Part shown: positions 7,131 through 17,954 of the stretch, piece after piece
Position numbering within the stretch: the stretch's first letter is position 1
Layout: every line of letters starts with the position of its first letter
Assembly (NCBI RefSeq): GCF_000372525.1
Contig: NZ_AQUR01000089.1
Coordinates: forward strand, 190-64,189
DNA from: Cupriavidus neocaledonicus
GTDB taxonomy: Bacteria > Pseudomonadota > Gammaproteobacteria > Burkholderiales > Burkholderiaceae
Length of the DNA stretch: 64,000 bases
Direction: 5' to 3'
Notes under the pieces: model-generated
Database searches by the model: none
Told to the model about the DNA's origin: nothing
Seen by the model: the letters and a program-made list of their open reading frames with translations, nothing else
Made by a program: the position numbers and the translations under genes

Positions 7131-8453
7131 TCAGGCTGCCGGGACGCTGGCCGGCTCGCCCATCACGTAGACGCTGTCGATGACGCGGTCGTCGCCCAGC
7201 ATGGCAAAGGCGAACAGCTCTTCTTCCAGCGTTTCCGAGCGGTTGCTGCGGCGTGCGATCAGCGGCGTGGCCCTGGGGTCGAGCACGATGAAGTCGGCCT
7301 CGCAGCCTTCGCTGAAGCTGCCGACGCGGCCGGTCCAGCCCAGCGCCTCCGCCGCGGCGCGGGTGGCGAGGTAGAACATGCGCAGCGCGGTCAGGTAGTA
7401 GCCGCCCATGCGCGCCACCTTGTGCGCGGCGTTCATGGTGCGGAACATCGAGAACGAGGTGCCGCCGCCCACGTCGGTGGCCAGCGTGACGTTCAGGCGG
7501 TTGGCATCGGACTGGTGGAAGTCATAGAAGCCGCTGCCCAGGAACAGGTTGGAGGTAGGGCAGTGCGCCACCGCGGCGCCGCTGTCGGCCAGCCGGCGGC
7601 GGTCATCCTGGTCCAGGTAGATGGCGTGGCCGTACATCGCGCCGGGGCGCAGCAGGCCGTAGCGGTCGTAGACGTCGAGGTAGCTGCGTGCGTCCGGGAA
7701 CAGCTCGGCCACCCACTTGACCTCGTCGCGGTTCTCGGCCACGTGGGTCTGGATAAAGGCGTCCGGGTAGGCGCGCGCCAGTTCGCCGCAGGCGGCCAGC
7801 TGCGCCTCGGTCGAGGTCGGCGCGAAGCGCGGCGTGATCGCGTACGACAGCCGTCCCTTGTTATGCCAGCGCGACAGCAAGTCGGCGGAATCCCGGGCGC
7901 CGCTTTCGGCGGTGTCGCGCAGGAATTCGGGGCAGTTGCGGTCCATCATCACCTTGCCGGTGACCATGCGCAGGTTGCGGGCCTCGCTTTCGGCAAAGAG
8001 CGCGTCGGCCGAGGCCTTGTGCACCGTGCTCCAGACTACGGCGCTGGTGGTGCCGTTGCGCAGCAGTTCCTCGGTGAAGAAGCCGGCCACGCCGCGCGCG
8101 TAGTCGGGGTCGGCGAAGCGGCGCTCTTCGGGGAAGGTGTAGGTGTCGAGCCAGTGCAGCAGGCCCGGTGACGGCGACGCGATCATGTCGGTCTGCGGGA
8201 AGTGCACGTGGGTGTCGATAAAGCCGGGCACGATCAGCTTGCCGCGATGGTCGACGACCTCGGCGCCGGCTGGGATGCGCGCGGCCAGCTGCGCGTAGTC
8301 GCCGGCGGCCGCGATATGCCCGTCGGTGACGATCAGCACCCCGTCATCCCAATACTGATACGCGTCCTCATGGAATTGCGGGTCGCGCAGGAAATGCAGC
8401 ACGCGGCCGCGGATGGCGCGGGTACGGGAGTCAGTGGTGGGGCGGGTCGTCAT
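7131..8453 (-). CDS. guaD: Guanine deaminase
   Basis: 440-residue zinc amidohydrolase that converts guanine to xanthine and ammonia. The metal-binding motif H82-x-H84 sits in PGFIDTHVHFPQ, whose FPQ is typical of guanine deaminases; TRFAPTS-like text (ITPRFAPTSTEAQL), HVAENRDE and HCPTSNLFLGSG follow in the family order. Length is as expected. It lies last in the run xdhA-xdhB-xdhC-ade-guaD, 76 bases after the adenine deaminase gene, so it feeds xanthine to xanthine dehydrogenase. Confidence 0.95.
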   Translation of the reverse strand: MTTRPTTDSRTRAIRGRVLHFLRDPQFHEDAYQYWDDGVLIVTDGHIAAAGDYAQLAARIPAGAEVVDHRGKLIVPGFIDTHVHFPQTDMIASPSPGLLHWLDTYTFPEERRFADPDYARGVAGFFTEELLRNGTTSAVVWSTVHKASADALFAESEARNLRMVTGKVMMDRNCPEFLRDTAESGARDSADLLSRWHNKGRLSYAITPRFAPTSTEAQLAACGELARAYPDAFIQTHVAENRDEVKWVAELFPDARSYLDVYDRYGLLRPGAMYGHAIYLDQDDRRRLADSGAAVAHCPTSNLFLGSGFYDFHQSDANRLNVTLATDVGGGTSFSMFRTMNAAHKVARMGGYYLTALRMFYLATRAAAEALGWTGRVGSFSEGCEADFIVLDPRATPLIARRSNRSETLEEELFAFAMLGDDRVIDSVYVMGEPASVPAA

Positions 8454-8529
8454 GGTTTGTCTCTCGTGGCCGGCCCGCGCGGCACCGCATGGTGCAAGCT
8501 GCAGGCCGGTCTATTGGCATGCGCCGGGT

Positions 8530-9585
8530 TCAGGCCGCGGGGGCCGTCGCGGGCGGGGACTTGGGCGGAGCGGACCAGAAGTGGTCGACCTCCGCCAGGA
8601 ACTCGGCCTTCTGCATGGCAGGCAGGAAGGCCGCTTCAAAACTGTTGCGGGCCAGCTTGTGCGCGTCGGCCGCGTCCAGCGGCAGCGCGTCGAAGGTGGC
8701 TTCCCAGTTCGCATTCATATAGCCTCCGAAGTAGGCCGGGTCGTCCGAATGCAGCGTGATCGCCACGCCCGCGTCCAGCATGCGCTTGAGCGGGTGGTCG
8801 CACAGGTCGGGGTAGACCTTGAGCTTGACGTTCGACAGCGGGCACACCGTCAGCGCCACGCGCTCGCGCGCCAGGCGCTCGACCAGCGCGGCGTCGTCAA
8901 TGGCGCGCACGCCGTGGTCGATGCGCTCGGCCTTGAGGATGTCGAGCGCATCGGTCACGTATTGCGCCGGACCTTCCTCGCCCGCGTGCGCCACCAGGTG
9001 CAGGCCAAGCTCGCGCGCCCGCGCGAACACACGCGCGAATTTCTCCGGCGGGTTGCCTTTTTCCGACGAATCGAGCCCGACGCCGACAAAACGGTCGCGA
9101 TAGGGCAGCGCCGCGTCCAGCGTGGCAAACGCGTCCTCCTCCGACAAATGGCGCAGGAAGCACAGGATCAGGCTGCTGGAGAAGTCGTACTCGGTGCGCG
9201 CCTGCGCCAGCGCATCGGCAATGCCGTCGATCACCACGCCGATCGGCACGCCGCGTGCGGTATGGGTCTGCGGATCGAAGAAGATCTCGGCGTGGCGGAC
9301 GTTGTCGGCGACGGCGCGCTTGACGTAGTCCATGGTCATGTCGAAGAAATCTTCCTCCGTCAGCAGCACGCTGGCGCCGGCGTAGTAGATGTCCAGGAAC
9401 GACTGCAGGTCGGTGAAGGCATAGGCGGCGCGCAGCGCGTCGACGCTGGGGTAGGGCAGCGCCACCTGGTTGCGCTGCGCCAGCCGGAAGATCAGTTCCG
9501 GCTCAAGCGTGCCTTCGATATGCACATGCAGTTCGGCCTTGGGGGTGCGGCGGATCTGTTCCGCGAGCGCGGCATCGATGGTCAT
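8530..9585 (-). CDS. Adenine deaminase (ADA-fold, adenosine deaminase family)
   Basis: 351-residue zinc deaminase. H20 and H22 lie in KAELHVHIEG, followed by HAGEEGP, a catalytic histidine region and HSDDPAYFGGY. The DDPAYFGGY block is characteristic of bacterial adenine deaminases of this superfamily rather than adenosine deaminases, so adenine to hypoxanthine is the preferred reaction. I start at 9585 (MTIDAALAEQIRRTPKAELH) after GAGG; the longer frame adds 49 unconserved residues. It is in the xdh-guaD operon, where hypoxanthine would be the substrate of xanthine dehydrogenase. Adenosine deaminase activity is the alternative. Confidence 0.88.
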   Translation of the reverse strand: MTIDAALAEQIRRTPKAELHVHIEGTLEPELIFRLAQRNQVALPYPSVDALRAAYAFTDLQSFLDIYYAGASVLLTEEDFFDMTMDYVKRAVADNVRHAEIFFDPQTHTARGVPIGVVIDGIADALAQARTEYDFSSSLILCFLRHLSEEDAFATLDAALPYRDRFVGVGLDSSEKGNPPEKFARVFARARELGLHLVAHAGEEGPAQYVTDALDILKAERIDHGVRAIDDAALVERLARERVALTVCPLSNVKLKVYPDLCDHPLKRMLDAGVAITLHSDDPAYFGGYMNANWEATFDALPLDAADAHKLARNSFEAAFLPAMQKAEFLAEVDHFWSAPPKSPPATAPAA

Positions 9586-9640
9586 GGGGGCCTCGTTTCT
9601 GGGCTTTTCTGCGCCGTCCGGCAGCGCCGGCGGCACGGGT

Positions 9641-10630
9641 TCAGGGATGCACCGTCTCCGTACGGCCCGCACGCAGCGCGGCAAGGCGCTGTTCGCGGAC
9701 CTGGAGCAGCTGGGCGACGATGGCAACCGCAATCATAGCCGGAGCCTTGTCGGTGATCCCGGGAACCCCCATGGGGCATGTCATTTCCGCAAACCGGGCC
9801 GGGTCGATGCCGTGCTCGGCCATGCGGTGTTCAAAGCGCGCGCGCTTGGTCTTGGAGCCGATCAGGCCGAAGTAGGCGAAATCGGTGCGCTTGAGGATTT
9901 CCTCGCACAGGGTCTGGTCGAGCGCATGGCTGTGCGTCATCACCAGGAAGTAGCTGCCCGCGGGCGCCTGCGCCACCACCGCCTCGGGCGTGTCGCTGGC
10001 CTCGGCCTCGACGTTGTCGGGCAGGCCGGCCGGGAACAGCGTGTCGCGCTCGTCGACCCAGTGCACGCGGCACGGCAGCGTGGCCAGCACCTTGACCAGC
10101 GCATGGCCGACGTGGCCGGCGCCGAACAGCACCACGTGCATGGTGTCGGGCACCAGCGTGTCGGTCCAGCTGCCGTCCGCTTCCAGCTCCACGCCGGCGA
10201 GCACCGCGCGGCTGTCGCCAAAGGTCACCGCGCCGCTGGCCGGCACCCGGCGCTGCAGCGCGCGCTGCGCGGCGAAATTGCGCTCGACCGCATCGAGCCA
10301 GGCCAGGTCGGCCTGGCCCAGCACTTCGAAGGCGAGCTGCACCACGCCGCCGCAGCACTGCCCCAGCGCCGGGCCCAGCGGAATGCGCTCGATCCGGCGC
10401 GGCTCGCCGCGCACCAGCATCTCGCGGGCGATGTCCATGCCGCGCCATTCCAGGTGGCCGCCGCCGATGGTGCCGACCAGGTCGTCGGCGCCGACCAGCA
10501 TGCGGATGCCGGCCTCGCGCGGCGCCGAGCCCTTGACCTCGACGATGGTGACCATCGCCACCGGCACGCCGGCACGCACCATGCGGGCGGCGTCGGCGAA
10601 GCGGAAGGGTTTGAGCGGTGCGTCCTGCAT
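9641..10630 (-). CDS. xdhC: Xanthine dehydrogenase accessory protein XdhC
   Basis: 329-residue chaperone that binds molybdenum cofactor, protects its sulfuration and inserts it into the XdhB subunit. It shows the XdhC N-terminal part (VEVKGSAPREAGIRMLVG, TIGGGHLEW, GPALGQCCGG with the conserved cysteines) and a C-terminal Rossmann-like domain (VLFGAGHVGHALVKVL). It lies 155 bases downstream of xdhB on the same strand and 55 bases before the adenine deaminase gene. Confidence 0.94.
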   Translation of the reverse strand: MQDAPLKPFRFADAARMVRAGVPVAMVTIVEVKGSAPREAGIRMLVGADDLVGTIGGGHLEWRGMDIAREMLVRGEPRRIERIPLGPALGQCCGGVVQLAFEVLGQADLAWLDAVERNFAAQRALQRRVPASGAVTFGDSRAVLAGVELEADGSWTDTLVPDTMHVVLFGAGHVGHALVKVLATLPCRVHWVDERDTLFPAGLPDNVEAEASDTPEAVVAQAPAGSYFLVMTHSHALDQTLCEEILKRTDFAYFGLIGSKTKRARFEHRMAEHGIDPARFAEMTCPMGVPGITDKAPAMIAVAIVAQLLQVREQRLAALRAGRTETVHP

Positions 10631-10785
10631 GGTCGGGGGCCTTGTGGTGATGCGTGGTACTGCTTGTTCAATCGCTTGCGTCAGTGGTGGCGCGCGCCTG
10701 CTTCTGCCACCGGCCCCTCGCCTGTCAATGCAGTCGAGGGGGGAAAGTCCGGGGCGTCCGCAGGCACGCGCTTCCTTGCCACCGT

Positions 10786-13146
10786 TCAGGCTGCCTGCGC
10801 AGCCTCTTGCGCCGCCGCCGCGCGCACGGCGTCCGCGGCGTCGAGGATCGCCTCGCTGGTGGCCGGAGCCTTCAGCGGCGGGTTGATGCGGTAGTCGCCC
10901 AGCGCGGCCACGGCGTCGCGGATCGCGAAGAACACCGAGAACGGCAGCAGCAGCGGCGGCTCGCCCACCGCCTTGGAGCGGTGGATGCTGTCCTCGACGT
11001 TGCGGTTCTGGAACAGGCGCACGTTGAAGGCTTCCGGGCAGTCATTGACCGTCGGGATCTTGTAGGTGGACGGGGCGTGCGTCATCAGCTTGCCGTCCTT
11101 GTTCCACCACAGTTCCTCGGTGGTCAGCCAGCCCATGCCCTGGATAAAGGCGCCCTCGACCTGGCCGATATCGATCGCCGGGTTCAGCGAGCGGCCGGCG
11201 TCGTGCAGCGCGTCGGCGCGCAGCAGCTTCCATTCGCCGGTGAGCGTGTCCACCAGCACCTCGGAGCACGCGGCGCCGTAGGCGAAGTAGTAGAACGGGC
11301 GGCCCTGCAGCGCCTTCTGGTCCCAGTGCAGCTTGGGCGTGGTGTAGAAGCCGTCGGACCACAGCTGCACGCGTGCCACGTAGGCTTCGCGCGCCAGCTC
11401 GCCGAACGACAGGCGCAGCTCGCCGGCGCTGACCAGGTCGTCGTTGAAGCGCACCTCGGACGGCGCCACGCCGGCCTTGCGCGCGGCAAACGCGGCCAGG
11501 CGCTCGCGGATCTGGCGCGCGGCGTCCTGCGCGGCCTTGCCGTTCAGGTCGGCGCCGGTCGAGGCCGCGGTGGCCGAGGTATTGGCCACCTTGCTGGTAT
11601 CGGTCGCGGTCACGCGCACGCGTTCCATGCGGATGCCGAGTTCGTGCGCCACCACCATCGCCACCTTGGTGTTCAGGCCCTGGCCCATTTCGGTGCCGCC
11701 GTGGTTCACCAGCACCGAACCGTCGTTGTAGACGTGCACCAGCGCGCCGGCCTGGTTGTAGTGCGCCACGTTGAACGAGATGCCGAACTTCACCGGGGTG
11801 ATGGCGATGCCTTTCTTCAGCACCGGGCTGGTGGCGTTGAACGCGCGCGTGGCGTCGCGGCGGGCGCGGTATTCGCTGCTGGCCACCAGTTCGTCGATCA
11901 GCTCGTGGATGACGTTGTCTTCCACGGTCTGGCCGTAGGGCGTGACGTTGTTCTCGGTCTTGCCGTAGAAGTTGGCGCGGCGCACGTCGAGCGAATCCCT
12001 GCCGACCGTGCGGGCGATATTGTCCAGGATGTACTCGACCGCGAACGCGCCCTGCGGGCCGCCGAAGCCGCGGAAGGCGGTGTTGCTCTGCGTGTTGGTC
12101 TTGCCGCAGTAGCCGTAGATCTGCACGTTCGGCAACCAGTAGGCGTTGTCGAAGTGGCAGATGGCGCGGGTCATCACCGGCCCCGACAGGTCCGCCGAGA
12201 AGCCGGCGCGCGACACCATCTCGACCTTGACGCCTTCGATATGGCCGTCGTCGTCGTGGCCGACGCTGTAGTCGAAGACGAAGTCATGGCGCTTGCCGGT
12301 GATCATCATGTCGTCGTCGCGGTCCGGGCGCAGCTTGACCGGGCACATCAGCTTCCACGCCGCCAGCGCGGCGCAGCAGGCGAACAACGCCGACTGCGAT
12401 TCCTTGCCGCCGAAGCCGCCGCCCATGCGGCGGCACTCGACCAGCACCTGGTGCGCATGCCAGCCCAGCATATGCGCGACCGCGTGCTGCATCTCGGTCG
12501 GGTGCTGGGTCGAGCACCACACGTGCATGCCGTCGTTCTCGCGCGGCGCCGCGTACGAGATCTGGCCTTCGAGATAGAACTGCTCCTGGCCGCCCAGGTG
12601 GATCGTGCCGCTGTCCTGGTGGGCCGCGCCGGCGATGCGCGCGACCGGTTCGCCGCGCGTCAGGTGCATCGGCGGCAGCACGTAACTGCCGGCCTCGTGC
12701 GCGGCCTGCGGCGAAAGCACCGGCGGCAGGTCTTCGTAGTCGATCACGCCGAGGCGGGCGGCGCGGCGGGCGGCGTCATGCGAGGTCGCCACCACGATAA
12801 AGACCGGCTGGCCGACGAACTGCACCACGCCACGCGCGAGGATGGGGTCGTCATGGATGATCGGGCCGCAGTCGTTGGTGCCGGGGATGTCGTCCACCGT
12901 CAGCACGTCGACCACGCCGGGCGCGGCCCGCACCTTGTCGAGCGCGACCGACTTGATGCGCGCGTGCGCGCGCGTGCTCATGCCGAGCGCGGCGTGCAGC
13001 GTGCCGGCCAGCTCGGGGATGTCGTCGGTGTAGGTCGCGGTGCCGGCCACATGCAGGTGGGCGGATTCGTGCGGACGCGAGATGCCGACCTGCGGTACCT
13101 GTTCGGCGGCGGCGTCGAGCAGGAAGGGTTCGGTTTGCTTGTTCAT
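10786..13146 (-). CDS. xdhB: Xanthine dehydrogenase molybdopterin-binding (large) subunit
   Basis: 786-residue subunit carrying the molybdenum active site, where hypoxanthine and xanthine are hydroxylated to urate. Family landmarks in order: TATYTDDIPE near the N-terminus, GGGFGGKESQ, RGFGGPQG, GGTEMGQGLNTK, ATDTSKVANTSATAAS, and KAVGEPPLLL near the C-terminus with the catalytic glutamate of the AVGEPP motif. I start at 13146 (MNKQTEPFLLDAA) with AAGGAA upstream; the open frame running further up is overlap with xdhA. Its 26-base distance from xdhA indicates co-translation. Confidence 0.96.
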   Translation of the reverse strand: MNKQTEPFLLDAAAEQVPQVGISRPHESAHLHVAGTATYTDDIPELAGTLHAALGMSTRAHARIKSVALDKVRAAPGVVDVLTVDDIPGTNDCGPIIHDDPILARGVVQFVGQPVFIVVATSHDAARRAARLGVIDYEDLPPVLSPQAAHEAGSYVLPPMHLTRGEPVARIAGAAHQDSGTIHLGGQEQFYLEGQISYAAPRENDGMHVWCSTQHPTEMQHAVAHMLGWHAHQVLVECRRMGGGFGGKESQSALFACCAALAAWKLMCPVKLRPDRDDDMMITGKRHDFVFDYSVGHDDDGHIEGVKVEMVSRAGFSADLSGPVMTRAICHFDNAYWLPNVQIYGYCGKTNTQSNTAFRGFGGPQGAFAVEYILDNIARTVGRDSLDVRRANFYGKTENNVTPYGQTVEDNVIHELIDELVASSEYRARRDATRAFNATSPVLKKGIAITPVKFGISFNVAHYNQAGALVHVYNDGSVLVNHGGTEMGQGLNTKVAMVVAHELGIRMERVRVTATDTSKVANTSATAASTGADLNGKAAQDAARQIRERLAAFAARKAGVAPSEVRFNDDLVSAGELRLSFGELAREAYVARVQLWSDGFYTTPKLHWDQKALQGRPFYYFAYGAACSEVLVDTLTGEWKLLRADALHDAGRSLNPAIDIGQVEGAFIQGMGWLTTEELWWNKDGKLMTHAPSTYKIPTVNDCPEAFNVRLFQNRNVEDSIHRSKAVGEPPLLLPFSVFFAIRDAVAALGDYRINPPLKAPATSEAILDAADAVRAAAAQEAAQAA

Positions 13147-13172
13147 GCCGATTTCGTTCCTTGTTCTCCGGC

Positions 13173-14675
<1,503 letters not shown>

Positions 14676-14894
14676 GGTCTTCTCTCTCTTGGGGATGGCG
14701 GAAACATAGCATCGCTACGTTTCATGCAATATTCGACCCAGGTGATATGCGCCATCAGCGGGCACGCCGGTCGGTGCCCGGCCGCACTGAGCGGCATGCG
14801 GATTTGACCGATTGTGGGCTGCCTGTCATACACTATGCGCCGTTCCCATCCCCCACGCCACCCATCCTGCCCCCGCCGGAGGGCCGCCATCGCC
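14676..14894. promoter_or_regulatory. xdhA / LysR divergent control region
   Basis: 219 bases between the divergent xdhA and LysR starts. A short dyad TAGC-ATC-GCTA (14707-14717) with T and A at its ends resembles the core of a LysR site, and an AT-richer stretch (TTTCATGCAATATTC) follows. No gene is visible. The operator assignment is inference. Confidence 0.4.
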
Positions 14895-15842
14895 ATGCAC
14901 GGACGCGACCATCTCGATACCTATTTGCTGCGGGTGCTCCACACCCTGCTCACCGAGCAGAGCGTGACCCGCACCGCCGTGCGCCTGGGCCAGTCGCAGC
15001 CCGCCATCAGCAATACCCTGAAGCGCCTGCGCGAGATTACCGGCGACGCCATTTTGGTGCGGGGCAAAAACGGCATGGTGCCGACCGAGCGCGGCCGCGA
15101 GCTGCTGGCGCTGGCCGAGCAGAGCCTGGCGGCGATGGACCGCATCGCGCGGCCGCCGCAGCAGTTCGACCCGGCCACCACCACGCGCACCTTCCACCTC
15201 GGCGCTCCCGACTACCTGGACGCCTTCTTCCTGCCCAATATCGTCGAGCGCGTGCGCCGGCTGGCGCCAGGCGCCAAGCTGTTCGTGCACCCGATGACGT
15301 CGTCGTCGGACTTCCTCGACGACCTCGAGCAGGGACAGCTCGATATCGTGGTCGGCAACTGGCTGTCGCCGCCGGAACACCTGCATATCTCGCCGCTGTT
15401 CGACGACGAGGTGGTGTGCATGCTGGGCGCGCAGCACCCGCTGGCGCGCAAGGGGCTGACGCTCAAGCACTACCTGGAAATGCCGCACCTGGCCCCTGCG
15501 CCCTATGCGTCGATGCAGCGCAGTATGATCGACCAGGCGCTTGCCGAGCAGGGCTACAAGCGCAATATCCAGGTCACGCTGCCGTACTTCGGCCTGGTGC
15601 CGTATGTGCTGATGAAGACCGACATGGTCTTCACCACCGGCCGGCAGTTTGCCGCGCACTACGCGCAATACCTGCCGATCCGCATGGTGCCGTCGCCGGT
15701 GTCGTTCCCGCGCATGCGTTTCTACCAGCTCTGGCACGAGCGCTGCCATGCCGCGCCCGACGTGATGTGGATCCGGCGCATGATCGCCGAGGTGGCGGCG
15801 GATCTGCCCCAGTTGCCCCGGCTCGAGGCCGAGGCGGGTTGA
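14895..15842 (+). CDS. LysR-family regulator divergent from xdhA
   Basis: 315-residue LysR protein. The winged helix covers about residues 8-65, with the recognition helix in TRTAVRLGQSQPAISNTLKR, and is followed by a periplasmic-binding-protein-like effector domain. The start at 14895 gives MHGRDHLDTYLLRVLHTLL, the usual LysR N-terminus; the longer frame adds 27 residues of proline- and arginine-rich sequence. Its divergent position suggests it activates the xdh operon in response to a purine, but the ligand is not known. Confidence 0.88.
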   Translation: MHGRDHLDTYLLRVLHTLLTEQSVTRTAVRLGQSQPAISNTLKRLREITGDAILVRGKNGMVPTERGRELLALAEQSLAAMDRIARPPQQFDPATTTRTFHLGAPDYLDAFFLPNIVERVRRLAPGAKLFVHPMTSSSDFLDDLEQGQLDIVVGNWLSPPEHLHISPLFDDEVVCMLGAQHPLARKGLTLKHYLEMPHLAPAPYASMQRSMIDQALAEQGYKRNIQVTLPYFGLVPYVLMKTDMVFTTGRQFAAHYAQYLPIRMVPSPVSFPRMRFYQLWHERCHAAPDVMWIRRMIAEVAADLPQLPRLEAEAG

Positions 15843-15866
15843 GCCGGGACGAGCGCGGTCGCGACG

Positions 15867-16688
15867 CTACTTTGCGTGGGCGGTGGGGAAGAACAGCTGT
15901 TCACCCTCCACCTTGTACCCCGCGATCGCGTCCTGTCCTTCCCGTGACGTGATCCAGTCCACCAGCTTCATCGCATCCTTGTAGTTGGTGCCCGGATGCC
16001 TGGCCGGGTTGACCGCGATGATTCCGTACGGGTTGAACATCTTCGGATCGCCCTCGATGGCGACCGCCAGCCCGGTCTTGGCGCGGTAGGCGCCGTAGGT
16101 GGCACGGTCCGACAGCGTATAGGCCGGCATCTGCGCCGCCATGGTCAGAACCTCGCCCATGCCCAGGCCGGCGTTGACGTACCACGACTGGCCCTTGGGC
16201 TCGATCCCGAGCTGCTTCCAGTAGTCCTTTTCCATCACGTCGGTGCCGGAATTGTCGCCGCGCGAGATGAACTTGCTGCCGCTGGCGGCAAGCTTGCGCA
16301 AGCCGGCCAGCACGTCCTTGCCGCCCTTGACCCCAGCCGGATCGCTGGCCGGCCCGACCACGATGAAATCGTTGTACATGACGTCGCGCCGGTTGACGCC
16401 GTAGCCGGCGGCGACGAAGGCGTCTTCCATCTTGCGCGCGTGCACGAGCAGCGCGTCGACATCGCCCATCTCGCCCATCTTCATGGCCTTGCCCGAGCCC
16501 ACGGCGATGACTTTCACCGTGACGCCCGATTTCTGCTCGAAGCGCGGCAGCAGGTACTTCAGCAGGCCTGAGTTCTCGGTGCTTGTCGTGGTGGCCAGCT
16601 TCAGCTCGCCGGCCTGCGCGACCGACAGCAGGCCGACGCAGAGCAGCGGCGCGACCAGGTGGCGCCAGGGCAGGTCATGGCGGGACAT
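15867..16688 (-). CDS. tupA: Tungstate ABC transporter substrate-binding protein TupA
   Basis: 273-residue periplasmic binding protein. A signal peptide ends near VAQA(26), and the mature protein starts GELKLATTTSTENSGLL with the TTTST anion-binding motif of TupA at residues 33-37. SRGDNSGTDVMEKDYW and NAGLGMGEVL also fit the family. It should capture tungstate (or molybdate) with very high affinity. GGAGATAGCCC precedes the ATG. No tupB permease or tupC ATPase gene is adjacent, which is unusual. It is divergent from a ModE-like regulator across an inverted repeat. Confidence 0.9.
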   Translation of the reverse strand: MSRHDLPWRHLVAPLLCVGLLSVAQAGELKLATTTSTENSGLLKYLLPRFEQKSGVTVKVIAVGSGKAMKMGEMGDVDALLVHARKMEDAFVAAGYGVNRRDVMYNDFIVVGPASDPAGVKGGKDVLAGLRKLAASGSKFISRGDNSGTDVMEKDYWKQLGIEPKGQSWYVNAGLGMGEVLTMAAQMPAYTLSDRATYGAYRAKTGLAVAIEGDPKMFNPYGIIAVNPARHPGTNYKDAMKLVDWITSREGQDAIAGYKVEGEQLFFPTAHAK

Positions 16689-16704
16689 GGGCTATCTCCT
16701 CGAT

Positions 16705-16726
16705 ATTATGTTCTTACGGACATAAT
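16705..16726. promoter_or_regulatory. ATTATGT-N8-ACATAAT inverted repeat, candidate oxyanion-responsive operator
   Basis: A perfect 7-base inverted repeat lies 17 bases upstream of the tupA start, next to its ribosome-binding site, in the gap shared with the ModE-like gene. A related half-site ACATAAG occurs near 16768. It is the best candidate for the binding site of the ModE-like protein; ModE itself uses a different AT-rich palindrome. Confidence 0.6.
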
Positions 16727-16832
16727 TGATTTTGCCTTCCGCTCTCAGCGAGAATGCGGCAAAACAACATAAGAATGGGGTATTCATTGTGGTCCAGCCC
16801 AGATCGACAAGTAAATATGTAGCGGAGAACCT

Positions 16833-17930
16833 ATGAGCTTCCGCTTCGACCTGTTTCCGGTGATCGCCCCGGACGACAATCCGCGTGCCAATGCCAAGGT
16901 ATTCCAGCTGCTCAAGGCGGTGCGCGAAACCGGATCGCTGCACCGCGCCGCGAGCGAGATCGGGCTGTCGTACCGCCATGCCTGGGGGGTGATGCGGTCG
17001 TGGGAAGAGATGCTTGGCCGCAGCATGCTGGATATGGAGCGCGGGCGCGGGGCCTCGCTGACGCGCTTCGGCGAGCGCCTGCTGCGCGCCGAGCTGCGCC
17101 TGCGCGAGTCGATCGAGCCGGCGGTGCAGCGTGCCCTGGCCGAGTTCATTGCCGAGCTCGACGACGCCCAGCAGCCGCAGTCGTGCGTGCATTTCACCGG
17201 CAGTCATGACCCGGCGGTGGAAGTGCTGGCCGCGGCGCTGGGCGCGGCGGGAAGTCCGCTGCAGCTCGACACGGTTTTCTGCGGCAGCGTGGAAGGGCTG
17301 ATCTGCCTGCAGGAGCGCCAGTCGGAGCTGGCCGGGTTCTATGTCTCGCCGGTGCAGACCGCGGGCTCGGTGGCGCACGTGACCTTGCGCAAATGGCTGC
17401 GGCCAGGCGCCGTGCGGCTGCTGCGGCTGGCGTGGCGCGAGCAGGGCCTGATCCTGGCGCCGGAGCTGGCGCGCGAGGTGCACGACCTGCGCGGCCTGGC
17501 GCGCAGCCAGGCGCGCTTCGTCAACCGGCAGCGCAGTTCGGGCACGCGCATGCTGTTCGACCAGCTGCTGGCCGCCGAGGGCCTGTATCCCGACCTGGTC
17601 AACGGCTACGACGAGACCGAGTTCAGCAATGAAAAAGTGGCGGAAGCCGTGCACAGCGGCCGCGCCCAGGCCGGTTTCGGGCTGCGCATGAACGCCGAGG
17701 CCCACGGCCTGGCGTTCGTGCCGCTGACGCGCGAAGCTTATTACCTGGCACTGCGCAAGAACGACCAGACCGCCGGCTGGATGGCCGCGCTGCTGGCCTT
17801 GCTGGCCGATCCGGCCTTTGCCCGGCGCATCGAGGCGCTGCCCGGCTATGCCATGGCCGAGCCGGCAGGCATCCTGACGCCGCAGGAGGCGCTGCCGTGG
17901 TTCGGCCCGGACGGCAAGGAGGGCAGCTGA
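16833..17930 (+). CDS. ModE-N-type HTH regulator with PBP-like sensor domain
   Basis: 365-residue regulator. Residues 20-85 form a ModE-like winged helix (KAVRETGSLHRAASEIGLSYRHAWGVMRSW) and residues about 110-335 a periplasmic-binding-protein-like domain (HFTGSHDPAVEVLA, FVNRQRSSGTRMLFDQLL, AGFGLRMNAEAHGLAFVPL). There are no Mop/TOBE repeats, so it is not classical ModE or TunR. The binding domain probably senses molybdate, tungstate or a related ligand, and the divergent tupA gene is the likely target. A short 9-bp tandem repeat lies just after its stop codon. Confidence 0.87.
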   Translation: MSFRFDLFPVIAPDDNPRANAKVFQLLKAVRETGSLHRAASEIGLSYRHAWGVMRSWEEMLGRSMLDMERGRGASLTRFGERLLRAELRLRESIEPAVQRALAEFIAELDDAQQPQSCVHFTGSHDPAVEVLAAALGAAGSPLQLDTVFCGSVEGLICLQERQSELAGFYVSPVQTAGSVAHVTLRKWLRPGAVRLLRLAWREQGLILAPELAREVHDLRGLARSQARFVNRQRSSGTRMLFDQLLAAEGLYPDLVNGYDETEFSNEKVAEAVHSGRAQAGFGLRMNAEAHGLAFVPLTREAYYLALRKNDQTAGWMAALLALLADPAFARRIEALPGYAMAEPAGILTPQEALPWFGPDGKEGS

Positions 17931-17954
17931 GCGCCGGCCGGCCCGTCTCAGGCC

